Positions 54,582-64,000 of a DNA stretch of 64,000 bases are shown piece after piece. The DNA comes from Planctomycetota bacterium. Its GTDB lineage: Bacteria; Planctomycetota; B15-G4. How positions within the stretch are numbered: position 1 is the stretch's first letter; every line of letters starts with the position of its first letter. The DNA lies in contig JAQWOM010000015.1 of assembly GCA_029245865.1 (NCBI GenBank), positions 62,001 through 126,000 on the forward strand, written 5' to 3'. The notes beneath the pieces are model-generated. The model made no database searches and was not told the DNA's origin. It was given only the letters and a program-made list of their open reading frames with translations. Position numbers and translations under genes: made by a program.

Positions 54582-57500
54582 ATGTTGCCGTTATCGGCTG
54601 TCATCGCGTTGGCCTGTTTGGGCCAGGTGTCCCTACCGGTCACCGTGCTCGCTGAGGAGGCCGAGGTTCAGGTCGTCCAGCCCTCGAATTTGATTACCGA
54701 GAGAGTTGTCGAAGAGGCGGCAGAACTGGCGAATCGGGGCTCGCTTCTCGATGCCTGGACGCACCTTGTGGAGGGCTTGGCGGGCAAGCTTGCCCGTGCG
54801 AACTGGAACACTCCAGGCGCAGTGGTCGAGTGGGAGTTGGCGGGGCTGCTCCTCGAAGACCTGACCTCGCGTCTCGGGACTTGGCAGGAAACTTTTGAGG
54901 CTCTCTCGGGTGATCGGCCGTGGGCGGATGACATGCCCCCTTCGGTCGCATTCCGGCTCGATTACCTGCTGGCAGAATGTCTGCGGCACCTCGGAAATGC
55001 AGACCGTGCCCGCGGCATCATCGACCGACTCGGGTATTTCTCAGACTGGTACGTGGTGGGGCCCTTCGACAACGAGCGGGGAAGCGGGTTCGATGTGGCC
55101 TACGAACCAGAAAGTCGGTTCGACCGCCAAGCGCCCATGAATGGGAAAGAGCGCGAGGTGAGTTGGCGCTGGTGTCCGGCTCGACAGCATCCGCTTGGCC
55201 TTGTGGTTCTAGATGAAGTTATTGAGCCAGATGAGCAGTCCGTTGCGTACTTGGCGACGTCGCTTCGTCCCCGTGACCCGGGACCTGTCGAGATGCGCAT
55301 CAGTTCTACCGGGCCCTACAAGCTGATTCTCAACGGAGAGGTGGTTGGTTCGCGAGAGGTTGAGCGTGCCTATGCGCCCGACCAGGACCGTCACGTGGTC
55401 CGGCTTCGAGATGGCTGGAACTCACTTCTTGTGAAGCTGGGCCATGAACGCGGTGACTGGATCTTCAGTGCCCGGCTGACCGATCTCAGCGGACGGCCGC
55501 TCCAGTCGGTTCAATGCGAGTCTGTGTTCACGGCTTGGCCCGGCCCAGCACCTTCCGAGGATGAGGCGGGTCTCATCTTCTACGGGGTGGAGCCTCAGCC
55601 ATCCGAATTCACTGCGGCGCCGGCCGAAGTGAATTCCGAGCCACTGCCGGAGCTTCTCCCGGAGGCGCGAGATCTTCTCGAATCTGCGCCAGAGGAAGCC
55701 GCCGCGCTGCGTTATTTGGCGATTTATCATCTCCTGGTGCATCCCGAGGATCGGGTGGATGAAACTCTGGCTGAAGTCGCTCAACGCGGAGTGGAGGCCG
55801 ACCCCGAGAGCGTGCTCGCCCAGTACCTCTTGGCGCGGGCGTATGAACCGCGTGGGAAAAGTCGCAATGAGATGGAGGTCAACAAGCGGCTTCACGCTTT
55901 GAGCAAGACACTCGAGTTGGACCCGGAATATGTTGCGGCCTTAATCGACCTCGCGGCGTTCTCTATGACAGAGAATCCGATTCCGACGCGCGCAGACGAA
56001 TTCACACGGCGTGCTCTTGAGGTCGCTCCCCATTCATTAGACGTGCGTCTGATGCGGGCAAGATTTCTTGATTCACAAGGCCGGTCTGCCGAAGCTGACA
56101 TGCAGCGGCGAGCGGCAGAAGCAACAGAAGAGGCTGCACTGAGCCCCTACGGTCAAATCGCTCGCGCTCGTCGACTGATAAGCCTCGGACTCCCAGACCT
56201 GGCGTTGATGACGTTGCGCCACGCAGCTGAGCGCGATGTGATGGAGCGCATACTTGTCGATGAACTCGTCGCTAGCCTCACGGATGTCGGAGAGCTTAAT
56301 GAGGCTTTGCTCTATGCAGAAGGAGCGATGACTGCGAATCCGTTTGATTCGCAACTCATGCTCAAGACGGCAACGTGCCTCGAATTTGGTGACGAAGTGA
56401 GTCGCGCCCGCGCCCGTGAGTTGGTCGAGCGAGCCCTCTCTGTTTGTCCTGAGAATGTTGTGGCATGGAAGCACCTTGTTCGTCTCGATGAGCGAGCGCG
56501 CGATAGCGCAACGGCCGCTGAGAGCTTGGCTGAAATCGTGCGGCTAGATCCGTCTGACTCGCGCTCTCGACGTCATCTGGCAATGCTGACATCCGGGAGT
56601 CAGGAGCGTTTCGAAGAGGCCTATCGTTGGAATGCTGAAGACCTTCTAGATAGCCCTCTTCCCGAGGCCAGTGCGAATGATCCACTCGAAGTGCTCGCGC
56701 GCACAGTCGTGTGGCGAGTGCACCGAGACGGCACCGAGCATGAGTATCATCACATTGCCTTGCGCGTGCTCAACGAAGGTGGTGCCCGCATGCTGGACGT
56801 TTATCCGGTCTCTGGTCAGAACGGGGGGCAACTCTACCTCTACAATGCGCGGGTCATTCGGCCCGACGGCTCTGTCGACTATGCGCCGCGCCCACGAAGC
56901 AGCCGCCAGGATTATCGCGCGTACGACCTTCCTCCCCTTGCCGTGGGCGACATTGTAGATATTGAATTCCGAAGTGATCAGAGCACCGCAGATGTGTTCG
57001 GTGAGTACTTCGGGATTCGACATGATTTCTATCCCGACCGAGTTGATGGCTTTGCGCCTACACGACGCTCCGAACTGGTGGTCATCGCACCCGATGACTT
57101 GCCCTTGTCGATTGTCGAGAGGAATGCAGCTGAGCTGGAACGCGAGCTCACGAATGAGGGAGACCTCATCATTCGCCGCTGGTTAGCGAAAGATCTTCTG
57201 CGCCCGCGGATCGAGTCAGCAATGCCAGCCCTGAGTGAATCTACGCCGGCCGTAGATGTCACGACTTTCCGAGACTGGGACCATTTCTCTGAATGGTGGT
57301 GGCACTTCATTGAAAAAGAGTTTGTCACCACGGAGGCGATGAGGGCCAAGGTTCGCGAGCTCACTTCGGGACTAGAGACACAAGAAGAGCAGATAGAAGC
57401 CATCGTTCGATTTGTCGGCCAAGAAATTCGCTACAACGCCTGGGCTTTCGGCACTCACGGCTATGAGCCTTACAGCGCGCCAACGATTTTCGAGAGGCGT

Positions 57501-58469
57501 TTTGGTGACTGCAAAGACAAGTCGATCTTGCTGAGGCAATTGCTGGCCGAAATTGATGTTGAGGCCATTCCGGTTTTGATCAAAGCCGAGTCGCCGCGCG
57601 CCGAAGAATCACTCGAATCCGCGATGGTCGGGCATTTCAACCATTGCATCGCCTACGTGCCAGCGACGGACACGCTCGATGCCATGTATCTCGACGCAAC
57701 GGCAGATCGCAATCCGATTGAGTATCTGCGAAGTGACGACCAAGGCGCACGTGTTCTCCATGTCGGTCCAGAGGGAGGGAGCCTGCATGAAATCCCCTTC
57801 GCTTTGCCGCAAGAGAATGCCTTGCTGCGGGAATACGACATTGAGTTGAACGGAGATGGCAGCGCGTCCGTCGTTCTGAACGATTCGAGCAATGGTGCTT
57901 ATGGGGTGCGCACCAGGTATCGCTATGGCGGAGAAACAGGCGACCTCGCGTCGAATCTGTCGAGGGAGCTTTCTTCTGGATTTGGTCCGGTGAGCATCGT
58001 GGATGTTGAGACTTCTGTGCTCGAGGACATCGGGGTGCCGGCTCAACTCGAAGCACGATTCGAAGTTCCCTCGCTGTGGAGCGGAGCCGGTGATGTCAAA
58101 TCGCTGCCGATTGGTTTTGATCCGATTGGCTTGGACCAGGTCGCGAAAGAATCTCCTGCGAATCGCAGCTCTGATGTCGTACTGCAGAGACCCTTTGCAC
58201 ATGACACGGTGACAACCTGGAAACTCCCCGCAGGTTCGTACGTGCCGGAGTTGCCCGGAGACATCCTTGTGGAAGCAGAAGGGGTTCTTGGCTACGAACA
58301 GCAGGTGCGACAAGTCGAATCCGGACTTGAGGTCAGGCGGCGGTTTCAGCTGCATTCACACCGCATCTCTTTGGATAATTACGCCGCATTTCGTGATGCA
58401 CTGCAGCAAGTCCGACTCGCAGAGCAGAGGCAGATCCAGATCGTCGTGCCGAACGGTGACCGCCCATGA
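54582..58469 (+). CDS. Giant exported TPR-DUF3857-transglutaminase protein (intact triad)
   Basis: A 1295-residue exported protein with a signal peptide (LPLSAVIALACLGQVSLPVTVLA). An early beta-sandwich-like section contains SDWYVVGPFDNERGSGF (about residue 155). TPR-like repeats fill roughly residues 360-680 (LQYLLARAYEP-type and KTLELDPEYVAALIDLAAF). DUF3857 follows (about 707-870, beginning near RTVVWRVHRDGTEHEYHH). The transglutaminase-like core carries C977 in FGDCKDKS, H1021 in FNHCIAYV and D1038 in YLDATAD, so the triad is complete. DUF3857-transglutaminase proteins are found in many Gram-negatives; peptidase or amide-bond chemistry on envelope peptides is supposed but unproved. The ATG at 54582 is set by AGGAG. 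Its stop overlaps the next gene by ATGA. Confidence 0.9.
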   Translation: MLPLSAVIALACLGQVSLPVTVLAEEAEVQVVQPSNLITERVVEEAAELANRGSLLDAWTHLVEGLAGKLARANWNTPGAVVEWELAGLLLEDLTSRLGTWQETFEALSGDRPWADDMPPSVAFRLDYLLAECLRHLGNADRARGIIDRLGYFSDWYVVGPFDNERGSGFDVAYEPESRFDRQAPMNGKEREVSWRWCPARQHPLGLVVLDEVIEPDEQSVAYLATSLRPRDPGPVEMRISSTGPYKLILNGEVVGSREVERAYAPDQDRHVVRLRDGWNSLLVKLGHERGDWIFSARLTDLSGRPLQSVQCESVFTAWPGPAPSEDEAGLIFYGVEPQPSEFTAAPAEVNSEPLPELLPEARDLLESAPEEAAALRYLAIYHLLVHPEDRVDETLAEVAQRGVEADPESVLAQYLLARAYEPRGKSRNEMEVNKRLHALSKTLELDPEYVAALIDLAAFSMTENPIPTRADEFTRRALEVAPHSLDVRLMRARFLDSQGRSAEADMQRRAAEATEEAALSPYGQIARARRLISLGLPDLALMTLRHAAERDVMERILVDELVASLTDVGELNEALLYAEGAMTANPFDSQLMLKTATCLEFGDEVSRARARELVERALSVCPENVVAWKHLVRLDERARDSATAAESLAEIVRLDPSDSRSRRHLAMLTSGSQERFEEAYRWNAEDLLDSPLPEASANDPLEVLARTVVWRVHRDGTEHEYHHIALRVLNEGGARMLDVYPVSGQNGGQLYLYNARVIRPDGSVDYAPRPRSSRQDYRAYDLPPLAVGDIVDIEFRSDQSTADVFGEYFGIRHDFYPDRVDGFAPTRRSELVVIAPDDLPLSIVERNAAELERELTNEGDLIIRRWLAKDLLRPRIESAMPALSESTPAVDVTTFRDWDHFSEWWWHFIEKEFVTTEAMRAKVRELTSGLETQEEQIEAIVRFVGQEIRYNAWAFGTHGYEPYSAPTIFERRFGDCKDKSILLRQLLAEIDVEAIPVLIKAESPRAEESLESAMVGHFNHCIAYVPATDTLDAMYLDATADRNPIEYLRSDDQGARVLHVGPEGGSLHEIPFALPQENALLREYDIELNGDGSASVVLNDSSNGAYGVRTRYRYGGETGDLASNLSRELSSGFGPVSIVDVETSVLEDIGVPAQLEARFEVPSLWSGAGDVKSLPIGFDPIGLDQVAKESPANRSSDVVLQRPFAHDTVTTWKLPAGSYVPELPGDILVEAEGVLGYEQQVRQVESGLEVRRRFQLHSHRISLDNYAAFRDALQQVRLAEQRQIQIVVPNGDRP

Positions 58470-61400
58470 CAAGGTCAGCGATTCGTTACACGTTTGTTGC
58501 CAGCCTTTTGGTCGGGTGTGTGCTCTTTTCCGCGTGCTCCGGAGCCCCAAGGGTTGCGACGGGTGCGCACAGTGCGCCGGAAGAGACTCGGGCCCCTCGG
58601 GCAGGTGGGCCAGATGCTGAAGCGTGGGCCTGGGATCTCGTAGGCCCTGCGGACGGACGCACTGGCGATCGAGATGCCATTGCCAGGCGTTGGCTCTCAC
58701 ATGTTGCTGAACAGCCCGGTCACCCATTGGCCGAAGCAAGCTTGCGGCTGGTAGATGCCGTTCAGCTGGATCTCGCAGACCCGCTCGCATTTCGCAAAGC
58801 CTTGCTGGAGCTTGGCACCCCCTCGGGGTTATCGCCTGCAGCCCGCATGGAACTCGATCGGCTTCAAGCAGAAGCTCGCCTCGCGGACTCGTTAACAGAT
58901 CTACTCGAAGAGGATCAGTTTCCGGGAGTGTTGAAGGCGTACGACGTTCTCGGGCCGCTCGGTCCCGTGCAGGACCCACGCGCGATGGCCATGGAGCCTG
59001 AGTTCATTGCTGATCCGGGCTTTGATGTCACCCATTCCGGAGTCTTGGGAGAGGTGCGGTGGCTGCCTTTGGAGCGCTCGATCTACAGCGGTGTGATCGA
59101 TCCGACAGATGTCCTTACGCAGGCTCTCGGCTGGTGTGTGGTGGCTGCTCGCTTCGAAGTTCCCCATGGTGGCCCCGCCTGGCTTGAAATCGATCTGGGC
59201 TCTGGAGCAGGCCGATCCGCGCGAGGTTTCGCGGGCGCCGTGTTCAGCTATGGAAGAGCAGGGTTTCTGCCGCTTTCGCCGATGGCGAGCTACTCGTATT
59301 CGTTGAACGGCGAGGCGTCCACAATCGTCGATTACCTGGGAGCAGAGCGCAGCGCACTCACTCGGGTTCCTGTGGTGCTGCGGGATGGCGCGAACCGGAT
59401 TCTTGTACGTATGCGCTCAGCTTACGCGGCAGAGATTTCGATTTCGGTCCATGCTCCTGATGGCAGTGCTTATCCCGGGCTCTCGGGGGGGCGATCTGCA
59501 GCAGGGCTGGGAGTGACGGTCTCTGAGCCTCTGGTTGAGATGAAACTGAATGACGCCGAAAGCTATCTGTCGAACGAACAGGGTCCAGGCGCCGAGGCGT
59601 TGCTCGGTTTTCTTCAGATGCTCGACCGTCGTCCGGCAAGTGGGTTGGCTCGCATGGAGCAGGCGTTGAGCCGAAGTGAGGGCAGCCAGAATGCCGTCGA
59701 TCTCGCAGCCGGATTGGCGGGTCTCTACAGGCAGTTGTCTTACCTCCCTTCAAATTGGCGACGGGCTCGGTCACGCGAACTGATTGAACAAGTTCTGAAC
59801 CAGGACCCGGATCACCTTCCGATGGGTCTTGCGTTGGCCGAGATCTTCGCAGCCGAAGATCGAGAGGAAGAGGCGCTGGTTGAACTGAACCGGCTGAGCG
59901 CGCTCTACCCGGAGCAGAGCCGGACGCTTCTCGTGTCCGCAGAGTTGTTCGGCAACCTCGGCTGGGAAGCCCGCCAGGAGGTTTTTTTGGTTGATGCAGT
60001 CGAGCGTACGCCACGGAGCCCTGTTGCGCTCAGCGACCTTGCCAGCCATTTAAGTAGCTATTCGGCTGAACGGTTGTCTGCACCTTTGCGCAGTCGTCGC
60101 CGAGAGGCAGCAGGCTTTTCTCCACAGCGTCTGGAGCAGTTGGCTTACGAACTCTCGCGAAGCGGAATGACTGAAGAAGCCGGGCGCGTGTGGGAGAGGG
60201 CACTCATTCGCTCGCCTGATCGATCAAGGCGACTGCGTTATGCCAAGTACCTCCTGAAAATTGACGACCTGTACGAGGCCGAAGAGCAACTCCAAGGGCT
60301 TGTAAGAGACTTTCCAACATGGGTCGGCGGTTGGCGCGTTCTTGCTGATGTTGCCTTGCGGCTCGGTAACCGCGAGTTGGAGAGGGAAGCTCTCCTGCAG
60401 GTGATCCACCTCGAACCATCGGACCGCCCGACAAGAGACCGGTTGAGTGATCTGGGGTTCCCCGACCCAGTAGAAACCCTGCGTGAACGGTTCCTTCTCA
60501 CAACTGCAGAGGCACTTGAACGTTATACGGACACTGTCCGTGACGACTCGGTGGTTCGAATCCTCGATCAGGCTGCTGTTCAGCTTTACGCCGACGGGAG
60601 TGCAGAGACCATCACCCATGAAATTGTTCAGGTCCGCGACCTCGATGCTTGTGAGCGCGAGGGAGAGCTGAGGCTTGATGGAGAAGTGTTACGCCTTGCG
60701 ACCTTGAAGCAAAAGACGGGAGAGGTTTTCGAACCTGTTCGCGTCTCGGGTTCATATGTCATGCCGCAACTCGAACCGGGTGACTTCATAGAACGCATTA
60801 CCAGGTCGAAGTCGTCCGACGCTTCGCTTGTGGTGCGTCCTGGACGTTGGTTTTTTCGCTCCGTCTCTGAGCCCTTTGTGGTGAGTCGTTATGTGATCGC
60901 GGTTCCGCGGTCACTTGGAGTGCGTTTTGAGTTGCATGGCAGGGTGGATCGTCACGAAACGTTCGATGTGGGTGACGATGTCGTGCATGTTTTTGAGAGT
61001 CTTGAACAGCCTCGAGTGCTTTTGGAGCCAGGGACTCCTCCGGGAGCGTGGTTTCTTCCATGGGTCGAATTCGGCATGGATGACGATGCCGATTCTTTTG
61101 CCTCGATCTATCGCACTCAGTTGCTTCCGTTCGTGGAGGTCACTCCCGAGATCTCTCGTGCCGCACGTGATGCGCTGGTAGGCGTTACGGGGCAGGAAGA
61201 AGCTGCGAGAGCCTTGTATGACTTTGTGAACGAAACTCTTGTACAGCGCTCAACTGGTCCGGTTCCCGCCGTGCAAACATTGCTCTCGAAGAGTGGCAAC
61301 CCCATCCTTCTGTACGTGGCCTTGCTCGATGCGGCTGGTATCGAGAATGACCTCGTGTGGAGTCGGGGAGTGGCACCGGCTGCAGATCCTGATCCGACCC

Positions 61401-62242
61401 CGGCGTTCATAGACATGCAGCGCGTTCAAAATGAACTGCTCGCTGTTGTTCGGCCAGACGATGGACCAGAGGCATGGTGCGCCATGAGCGCTCGGACGCT
61501 TCCCTACGGAGAACTGATGGGAGATGCGCCCGGGGCTGTGGCCTATACGGTTAAGGGTGGTGAGTGGATTCAAATGCCGGAGGGCGATGAATCAAGCAAG
61601 CCCGGAGTTCGCGTCAATCTCGAAGTCAACTTGGCGTTGGACGGTTCTGCCGAGGTGTCGGGAGAGTTTGCCTATCTCGGTGCCTGGGGATTCGCCGCTA
61701 AGCAGCAAATTCGCGAGGCACCAGAAATCCACCACAGAAATTTTGCAGAGAGCATTGCCTCGGGAGTTCTCCCTGGTCTTGAGCTGAAGGATTATTCGAT
61801 TGTGGGTCTTCACGACCGAGAGCCACTTGCCTTTCGATTCAGCGGGCATGCTCCACGCTTCCTGGATGCAGATGGGGGCAGGCCGATGCCGATCCGCCGG
61901 CTTGAGATGTCCCGCGACCTCGCCATCGAAGGACAGCGCAATCTGCCATTTCTTCAGAATGCGGTGAGCGTGAATGACGCATCCATCGCGCTTCGGCTGC
62001 CGGAGGGCATGAAACTGATGAATCCTCCTCCGAGCTTTCGAGAGACCTACGGGGGGCAGGTCTACGAACTCTCCCTCGCTCAAGGCGATGACGCTGAGTG
62101 GATTCTGACGCGCGACTTCAGTCAGCAGCCGTTCTCCATTGAGCCTGAGGAGTACCCCGAACTGCTGGGCTTTGCGCGTCGCGTCGATGAGGCTGAGCGC
62201 GCTTGGCTGAGGTTCTCGAACTCTGAGTCGTCTGGTCGTTGA
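58466..62242 (+). CDS. Giant TPR-DUF3857-transglutaminase-like lipoprotein lacking catalytic triad
   Basis: A 1258-residue paralogue of the previous protein with a lipoprotein signal (LLVGCVLFSAC, then S). The order of domains is the same: beta-sandwich-like section with LKAYDVLGPLGPVQDP, TPR-like repeats (about residues 380-660), DUF3857-like region (about 690-860), then a transglutaminase-like fold. Aligned on the ILL helix, the Cys of the paralogue is K942 in LSKSGNPILL, the His is Glu (NELLAVV) and the Asp region reads CAMSART, so all three active residues are gone. It is probably a non-enzymatic partner or binding protein. Translation is coupled to the upstream gene (ATGA). A ferredoxin gene follows. 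Confidence 0.88.
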   Translation: MTRSAIRYTFVASLLVGCVLFSACSGAPRVATGAHSAPEETRAPRAGGPDAEAWAWDLVGPADGRTGDRDAIARRWLSHVAEQPGHPLAEASLRLVDAVQLDLADPLAFRKALLELGTPSGLSPAARMELDRLQAEARLADSLTDLLEEDQFPGVLKAYDVLGPLGPVQDPRAMAMEPEFIADPGFDVTHSGVLGEVRWLPLERSIYSGVIDPTDVLTQALGWCVVAARFEVPHGGPAWLEIDLGSGAGRSARGFAGAVFSYGRAGFLPLSPMASYSYSLNGEASTIVDYLGAERSALTRVPVVLRDGANRILVRMRSAYAAEISISVHAPDGSAYPGLSGGRSAAGLGVTVSEPLVEMKLNDAESYLSNEQGPGAEALLGFLQMLDRRPASGLARMEQALSRSEGSQNAVDLAAGLAGLYRQLSYLPSNWRRARSRELIEQVLNQDPDHLPMGLALAEIFAAEDREEEALVELNRLSALYPEQSRTLLVSAELFGNLGWEARQEVFLVDAVERTPRSPVALSDLASHLSSYSAERLSAPLRSRRREAAGFSPQRLEQLAYELSRSGMTEEAGRVWERALIRSPDRSRRLRYAKYLLKIDDLYEAEEQLQGLVRDFPTWVGGWRVLADVALRLGNRELEREALLQVIHLEPSDRPTRDRLSDLGFPDPVETLRERFLLTTAEALERYTDTVRDDSVVRILDQAAVQLYADGSAETITHEIVQVRDLDACEREGELRLDGEVLRLATLKQKTGEVFEPVRVSGSYVMPQLEPGDFIERITRSKSSDASLVVRPGRWFFRSVSEPFVVSRYVIAVPRSLGVRFELHGRVDRHETFDVGDDVVHVFESLEQPRVLLEPGTPPGAWFLPWVEFGMDDDADSFASIYRTQLLPFVEVTPEISRAARDALVGVTGQEEAARALYDFVNETLVQRSTGPVPAVQTLLSKSGNPILLYVALLDAAGIENDLVWSRGVAPAADPDPTPAFIDMQRVQNELLAVVRPDDGPEAWCAMSARTLPYGELMGDAPGAVAYTVKGGEWIQMPEGDESSKPGVRVNLEVNLALDGSAEVSGEFAYLGAWGFAAKQQIREAPEIHHRNFAESIASGVLPGLELKDYSIVGLHDREPLAFRFSGHAPRFLDADGGRPMPIRRLEMSRDLAIEGQRNLPFLQNAVSVNDASIALRLPEGMKLMNPPPSFRETYGGQVYELSLAQGDDAEWILTRDFSQQPFSIEPEEYPELLGFARRVDEAERAWLRFSNSESSGR

Positions 62243-62298
62243 CCCTAGCGGGGCTTGGTAGATACCTTCAGCCGGCTCACAAGATGGGATCCACCGCT

Positions 62299-62676
62299 AT
62301 GCATCGTGTTCATTTTCGGAAAGAGAACGTCACTTTTGACGTACCAGACGGCACAAACCTTCGGCAGGCTTGCATCGACGCTGGCATTGACCCGTACCCT
62401 GTTCTGGGTGGCCTCGTTTCGTGTCGCGGGAAGGGTTTTTGCGGAACCTGTGCGGTTGGCGTTGATGAGCCGAGCAGTTTGAGTCCGCCTGCTCGTCGAG
62501 AAGCCAAATACCTGAAGCGTTTGGTGAGCGGCCTTTCCGACGAACTTCGTTTGAGTTGCCAGGCCGCTGTCCACGGGCCGGTCACGATCGAGACGAACCC
62601 CTCGATGAAGGAAGGTTGGAAGACTCACGGTTTCTACTCGGGGCGTTACGTGCCGTCCTGGAAGTCATCGTCTTGA
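62299..62676 (+). CDS. 2Fe-2S ferredoxin
   Basis: A 125-residue plant-type ferredoxin. The cluster ligands are visible in the CRGKGFCGTC loop (Cys, five residues, Cys, two residues, Cys) and a final Cys in RLSCQAAV. It opens with a beta-grasp pattern (VHFRKENVTFDVPDG, then LRQACIDAGID). It is a soluble one-electron carrier; the partner oxidoreductase is not in the window. The ATG at 62299 is chosen; an in-frame TTG at 62239 overlaps the preceding stop, and ATG 62284 is also possible, none with a strong Shine-Dalgarno. A ferredoxin beside giant exported proteins is unexpected and probably a chance operon membership. Confidence 0.88.
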   Translation: MHRVHFRKENVTFDVPDGTNLRQACIDAGIDPYPVLGGLVSCRGKGFCGTCAVGVDEPSSLSPPARREAKYLKRLVSGLSDELRLSCQAAVHGPVTIETNPSMKEGWKTHGFYSGRYVPSWKSSS

Positions 62677-63827
62677 ATAAGGCGGCGCGTGTGCGAGTCG
62701 GTTCAAGATCACCCACTAAACGCTGCCCACTTCAGACCGCTTCTTCGAGATGGCTGAGTCCTCTCGCGGTTCTTGCAGTTCTTGGAATGCTGACCGCCTG
62801 TTCCACGACACCGGTTTGTGACAGCTGTGCTTCATGGTCGCAGGGGGCAGAAGTCGCGCAAGGGTCTTTGCCCGGTGAGAGCCACTTGTCGAATGTGCGC
62901 CAGATCACATTTGGTGGTGAGAATGCCGAGGCCTATTGGTCGTTCGACGATCGCTTTCTCATCTTTCAATCTACGCGGGATGATCTCGAGTGCGACCAGA
63001 TTTTCATTCTAGAGGTCGCGACAGGCGAACTGACGCAACTGACGAGTTCAGGTCGCACAACATGTGCCTTCTTTTTGCCGAACAGCGATCGAGTGTTGTT
63101 CGCCTCGACTCACGAGGCAAGCCCCGAGTGCCCGCCTGTCCCTGACCGCAGTCAGGGCTATGTTTGGCCTCTCTACAACGGGTATGAGATTTACACCGCC
63201 GATCGCGACGGGACCAATCTCGTGAACATCTCTGAGAGCATGGGATATGACGCGGAGGCCACGGTGTCGCGGGACGGGAACATCGTGTTTACCTCTGACC
63301 GATCCGGTGACCTTGAGTTGTGGAGCATGGACAGCGATGGGGGCAACCTTAAGCAGTTGACGAACACACCTGGTTACGACGGAGGGGCTTTCTTCAGTCG
63401 TGACGGAACTAAACTTGTGTGGCGGGCGAGCCGCTTCGACGATCCCGTCGAGGAAGCTGAATACTTCAAGCTGCTTGATGAGGGCATTATCCGTCCGTCT
63501 CATCTAGAAATCTTTGTGGCAGATGCTGACGGTCAGAATGTGCATCAATTAACTGACAATGGTGCGGCAAACTTTGGCCCGTTTTTCACACCGGACGGCG
63601 AGTCAGTCGTATTCAGTAGCAACGTGGGTGACCCGCAAGGCCGAGTGTTTGAGATCTGGAAAGTCGATATGGATGGGGGAAACCTAGAACAGATCACGCA
63701 CAACGGTGAGTCGTTCGACGGCTTCCCGATGTTTTCTTGGTGCGGGACGCGAGTGGCTTTTGCCAGCAACCGCAACGCTGTTGCGCCGCATGACACAAAC
63801 GTCTTCATCGCCGACTGGACCGAATGA
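62673..63827 (+). CDS. TolB-like PD40 repeat lipoprotein
   Basis: A 384-residue lipoprotein with lipobox LGMLTAC after a long basic leader. The mature part is a beta-propeller of PD40/TolB-type repeats: [79 protein letters not shown] and [18 protein letters not shown]. These proteins bind peptides or other envelope partners; no enzymatic site is seen. The TTG start at 62673 overlaps the ferredoxin stop (TTGA) and has GGAAG about nine bases upstream; a GTG at 62691 with AAGGCGG is an alternative. It ends one base before glgC. Confidence 0.87.
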   Translation: MNKAARVRVGSRSPTKRCPLQTASSRWLSPLAVLAVLGMLTACSTTPVCDSCASWSQGAEVAQGSLPGESHLSNVRQITFGGENAEAYWSFDDRFLIFQSTRDDLECDQIFILEVATGELTQLTSSGRTTCAFFLPNSDRVLFASTHEASPECPPVPDRSQGYVWPLYNGYEIYTADRDGTNLVNISESMGYDAEATVSRDGNIVFTSDRSGDLELWSMDSDGGNLKQLTNTPGYDGGAFFSRDGTKLVWRASRFDDPVEEAEYFKLLDEGIIRPSHLEIFVADADGQNVHQLTDNGAANFGPFFTPDGESVVFSSNVGDPQGRVFEIWKVDMDGGNLEQITHNGESFDGFPMFSWCGTRVAFASNRNAVAPHDTNVFIADWTE

Positions 63828-63828
63828 A

Positions 63829-64000
63829 ATGAACGATGTGGTTGCGGTCATCATGGGCGGCGGTCAAGGAACACGGCTTTTCCCGCTGACTCGAGACCGT
63901 GCCAAGCCGGCGGTGCCTGTCGCAGGCCGTATTCGACTGATCGATATCCCGCTCAGCAACTGCATCAATTCCGAGATCATGCGGGTCAAGGTGCTGACGC
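63829..64000 (+). CDS. glgC: Glucose-1-phosphate adenylyltransferase, N-terminal part (cut by window edge)
   Basis: The first 57 codons of ADP-glucose pyrophosphorylase. The start reads [19 protein letters not shown], the nucleotidyltransferase signature GGGxGxRLxPLT, followed by [25 protein letters not shown] with the conserved substrate-binding Lys. The enzyme makes ADP-glucose for glycogen. The ATG at 63829 lies one base after the TolB-like gene stop, so the two genes are coupled. The rest of the gene lies beyond the window. Confidence 0.92.
   Translation, partial: MNDVVAVIMGGGQGTRLFPLTRDRAKPAVPVAGRIRLIDIPLSNCINSEIMRVKVLT

Noticed and set aside
57609..58355. Minus-strand open frame of 248 codons antisense to the giant transglutaminase protein
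   Set aside because: The plus-strand frame contains the conserved catalytic triad region; the antisense frame shows no family features.

Overview
The window looks like a chromosomal segment of a free-living, probably aquatic heterotrophic bacterium, most likely a planctomycete. The hints are several FG-GAP/VCBS and ASPIC/UnbV proteins, many exported proteins and lipoproteins, giant TPR-DUF3857-transglutaminase proteins, a TPR/metallopeptidase/LamG-type fusion, and a domain shared by an amidase and a cellulase that I associate with planctomycetes from memory. The phylum is an inference; there is no rRNA or other marker to fix it. I see no insertion sequence, phage, integrase, CRISPR array, plasmid function or toxin-antitoxin pair. 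This is ordinary chromosome with dense, often translationally coupled genes.

Layout. 1-3.1 kb: the tail of a TPR-like protein, an ASPIC/UnbV lipoprotein and an unknown lipoprotein. 3.4-6.9 kb (minus): a serine biosynthesis cluster, serA, a phosphoserine phosphatase and a class V aminotransferase that probably fills the SerC step. 7.2-10.4 kb (plus): a B12-binding radical SAM protein and an exported M20 peptidase. 10.4-15 kb (minus): a squalene/phytoene synthase-family enzyme, an FG-GAP protein and a coupled beta-helix lipoprotein. 15.2-18.2 kb: a lipase-like hydrolase, a small lipoprotein and an exported alkaline phosphatase. 18.2-22.7 kb (minus): a coupled operon of radical SAM protein, sulfotransferase, RecD2 helicase and CutC.

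22.8-31.3 kb (plus): an unknown exported protein, an RluA-type pseudouridine synthase, a TPR/zinc-peptidase/LamG-type protein, an RCK (TrkA-like) protein, gltX and a TrmH-family rRNA methylase. 31.3-35.3 kb (minus): a Nudix hydrolase and a modular GH9 cellulase. 35.8-41 kb (minus): a lipoprotein glutathione peroxidase and a three-gene fatty-acid beta-oxidation operon (FadN-type multienzyme, thiolase, dienoyl-CoA reductase-like SDR). 41.1-44.9 kb: an amidase, an adenosine kinase-like PfkB protein, a DinB-like protein and a small HExxH protein. 44.9-51.6 kb (minus): a hybrid histidine kinase, a large exported protein and a membrane-anchored HtrA-type protease. 51.8-54.2 kb: a TPR protein with a clear intrinsic terminator, and convergent ugd.

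54.4-64 kb (plus): tRNA-Val(UAC), then a tightly packed run of two giant TPR-DUF3857-transglutaminase proteins, a 2Fe-2S ferredoxin, a TolB-like lipoprotein and the start of glgC. The first giant protein keeps the transglutaminase Cys-His-Asp triad; the second, coupled by an ATGA overlap, has lost all three residues. This active/inactive pair is the most unusual arrangement in the window. Other points of interest are the domain shared by the cellulase and the amidase, a receiver domain with Glu in place of the phospho-acceptor Asp, and a perfect 17-nt palindrome between ugd and the tRNA gene.
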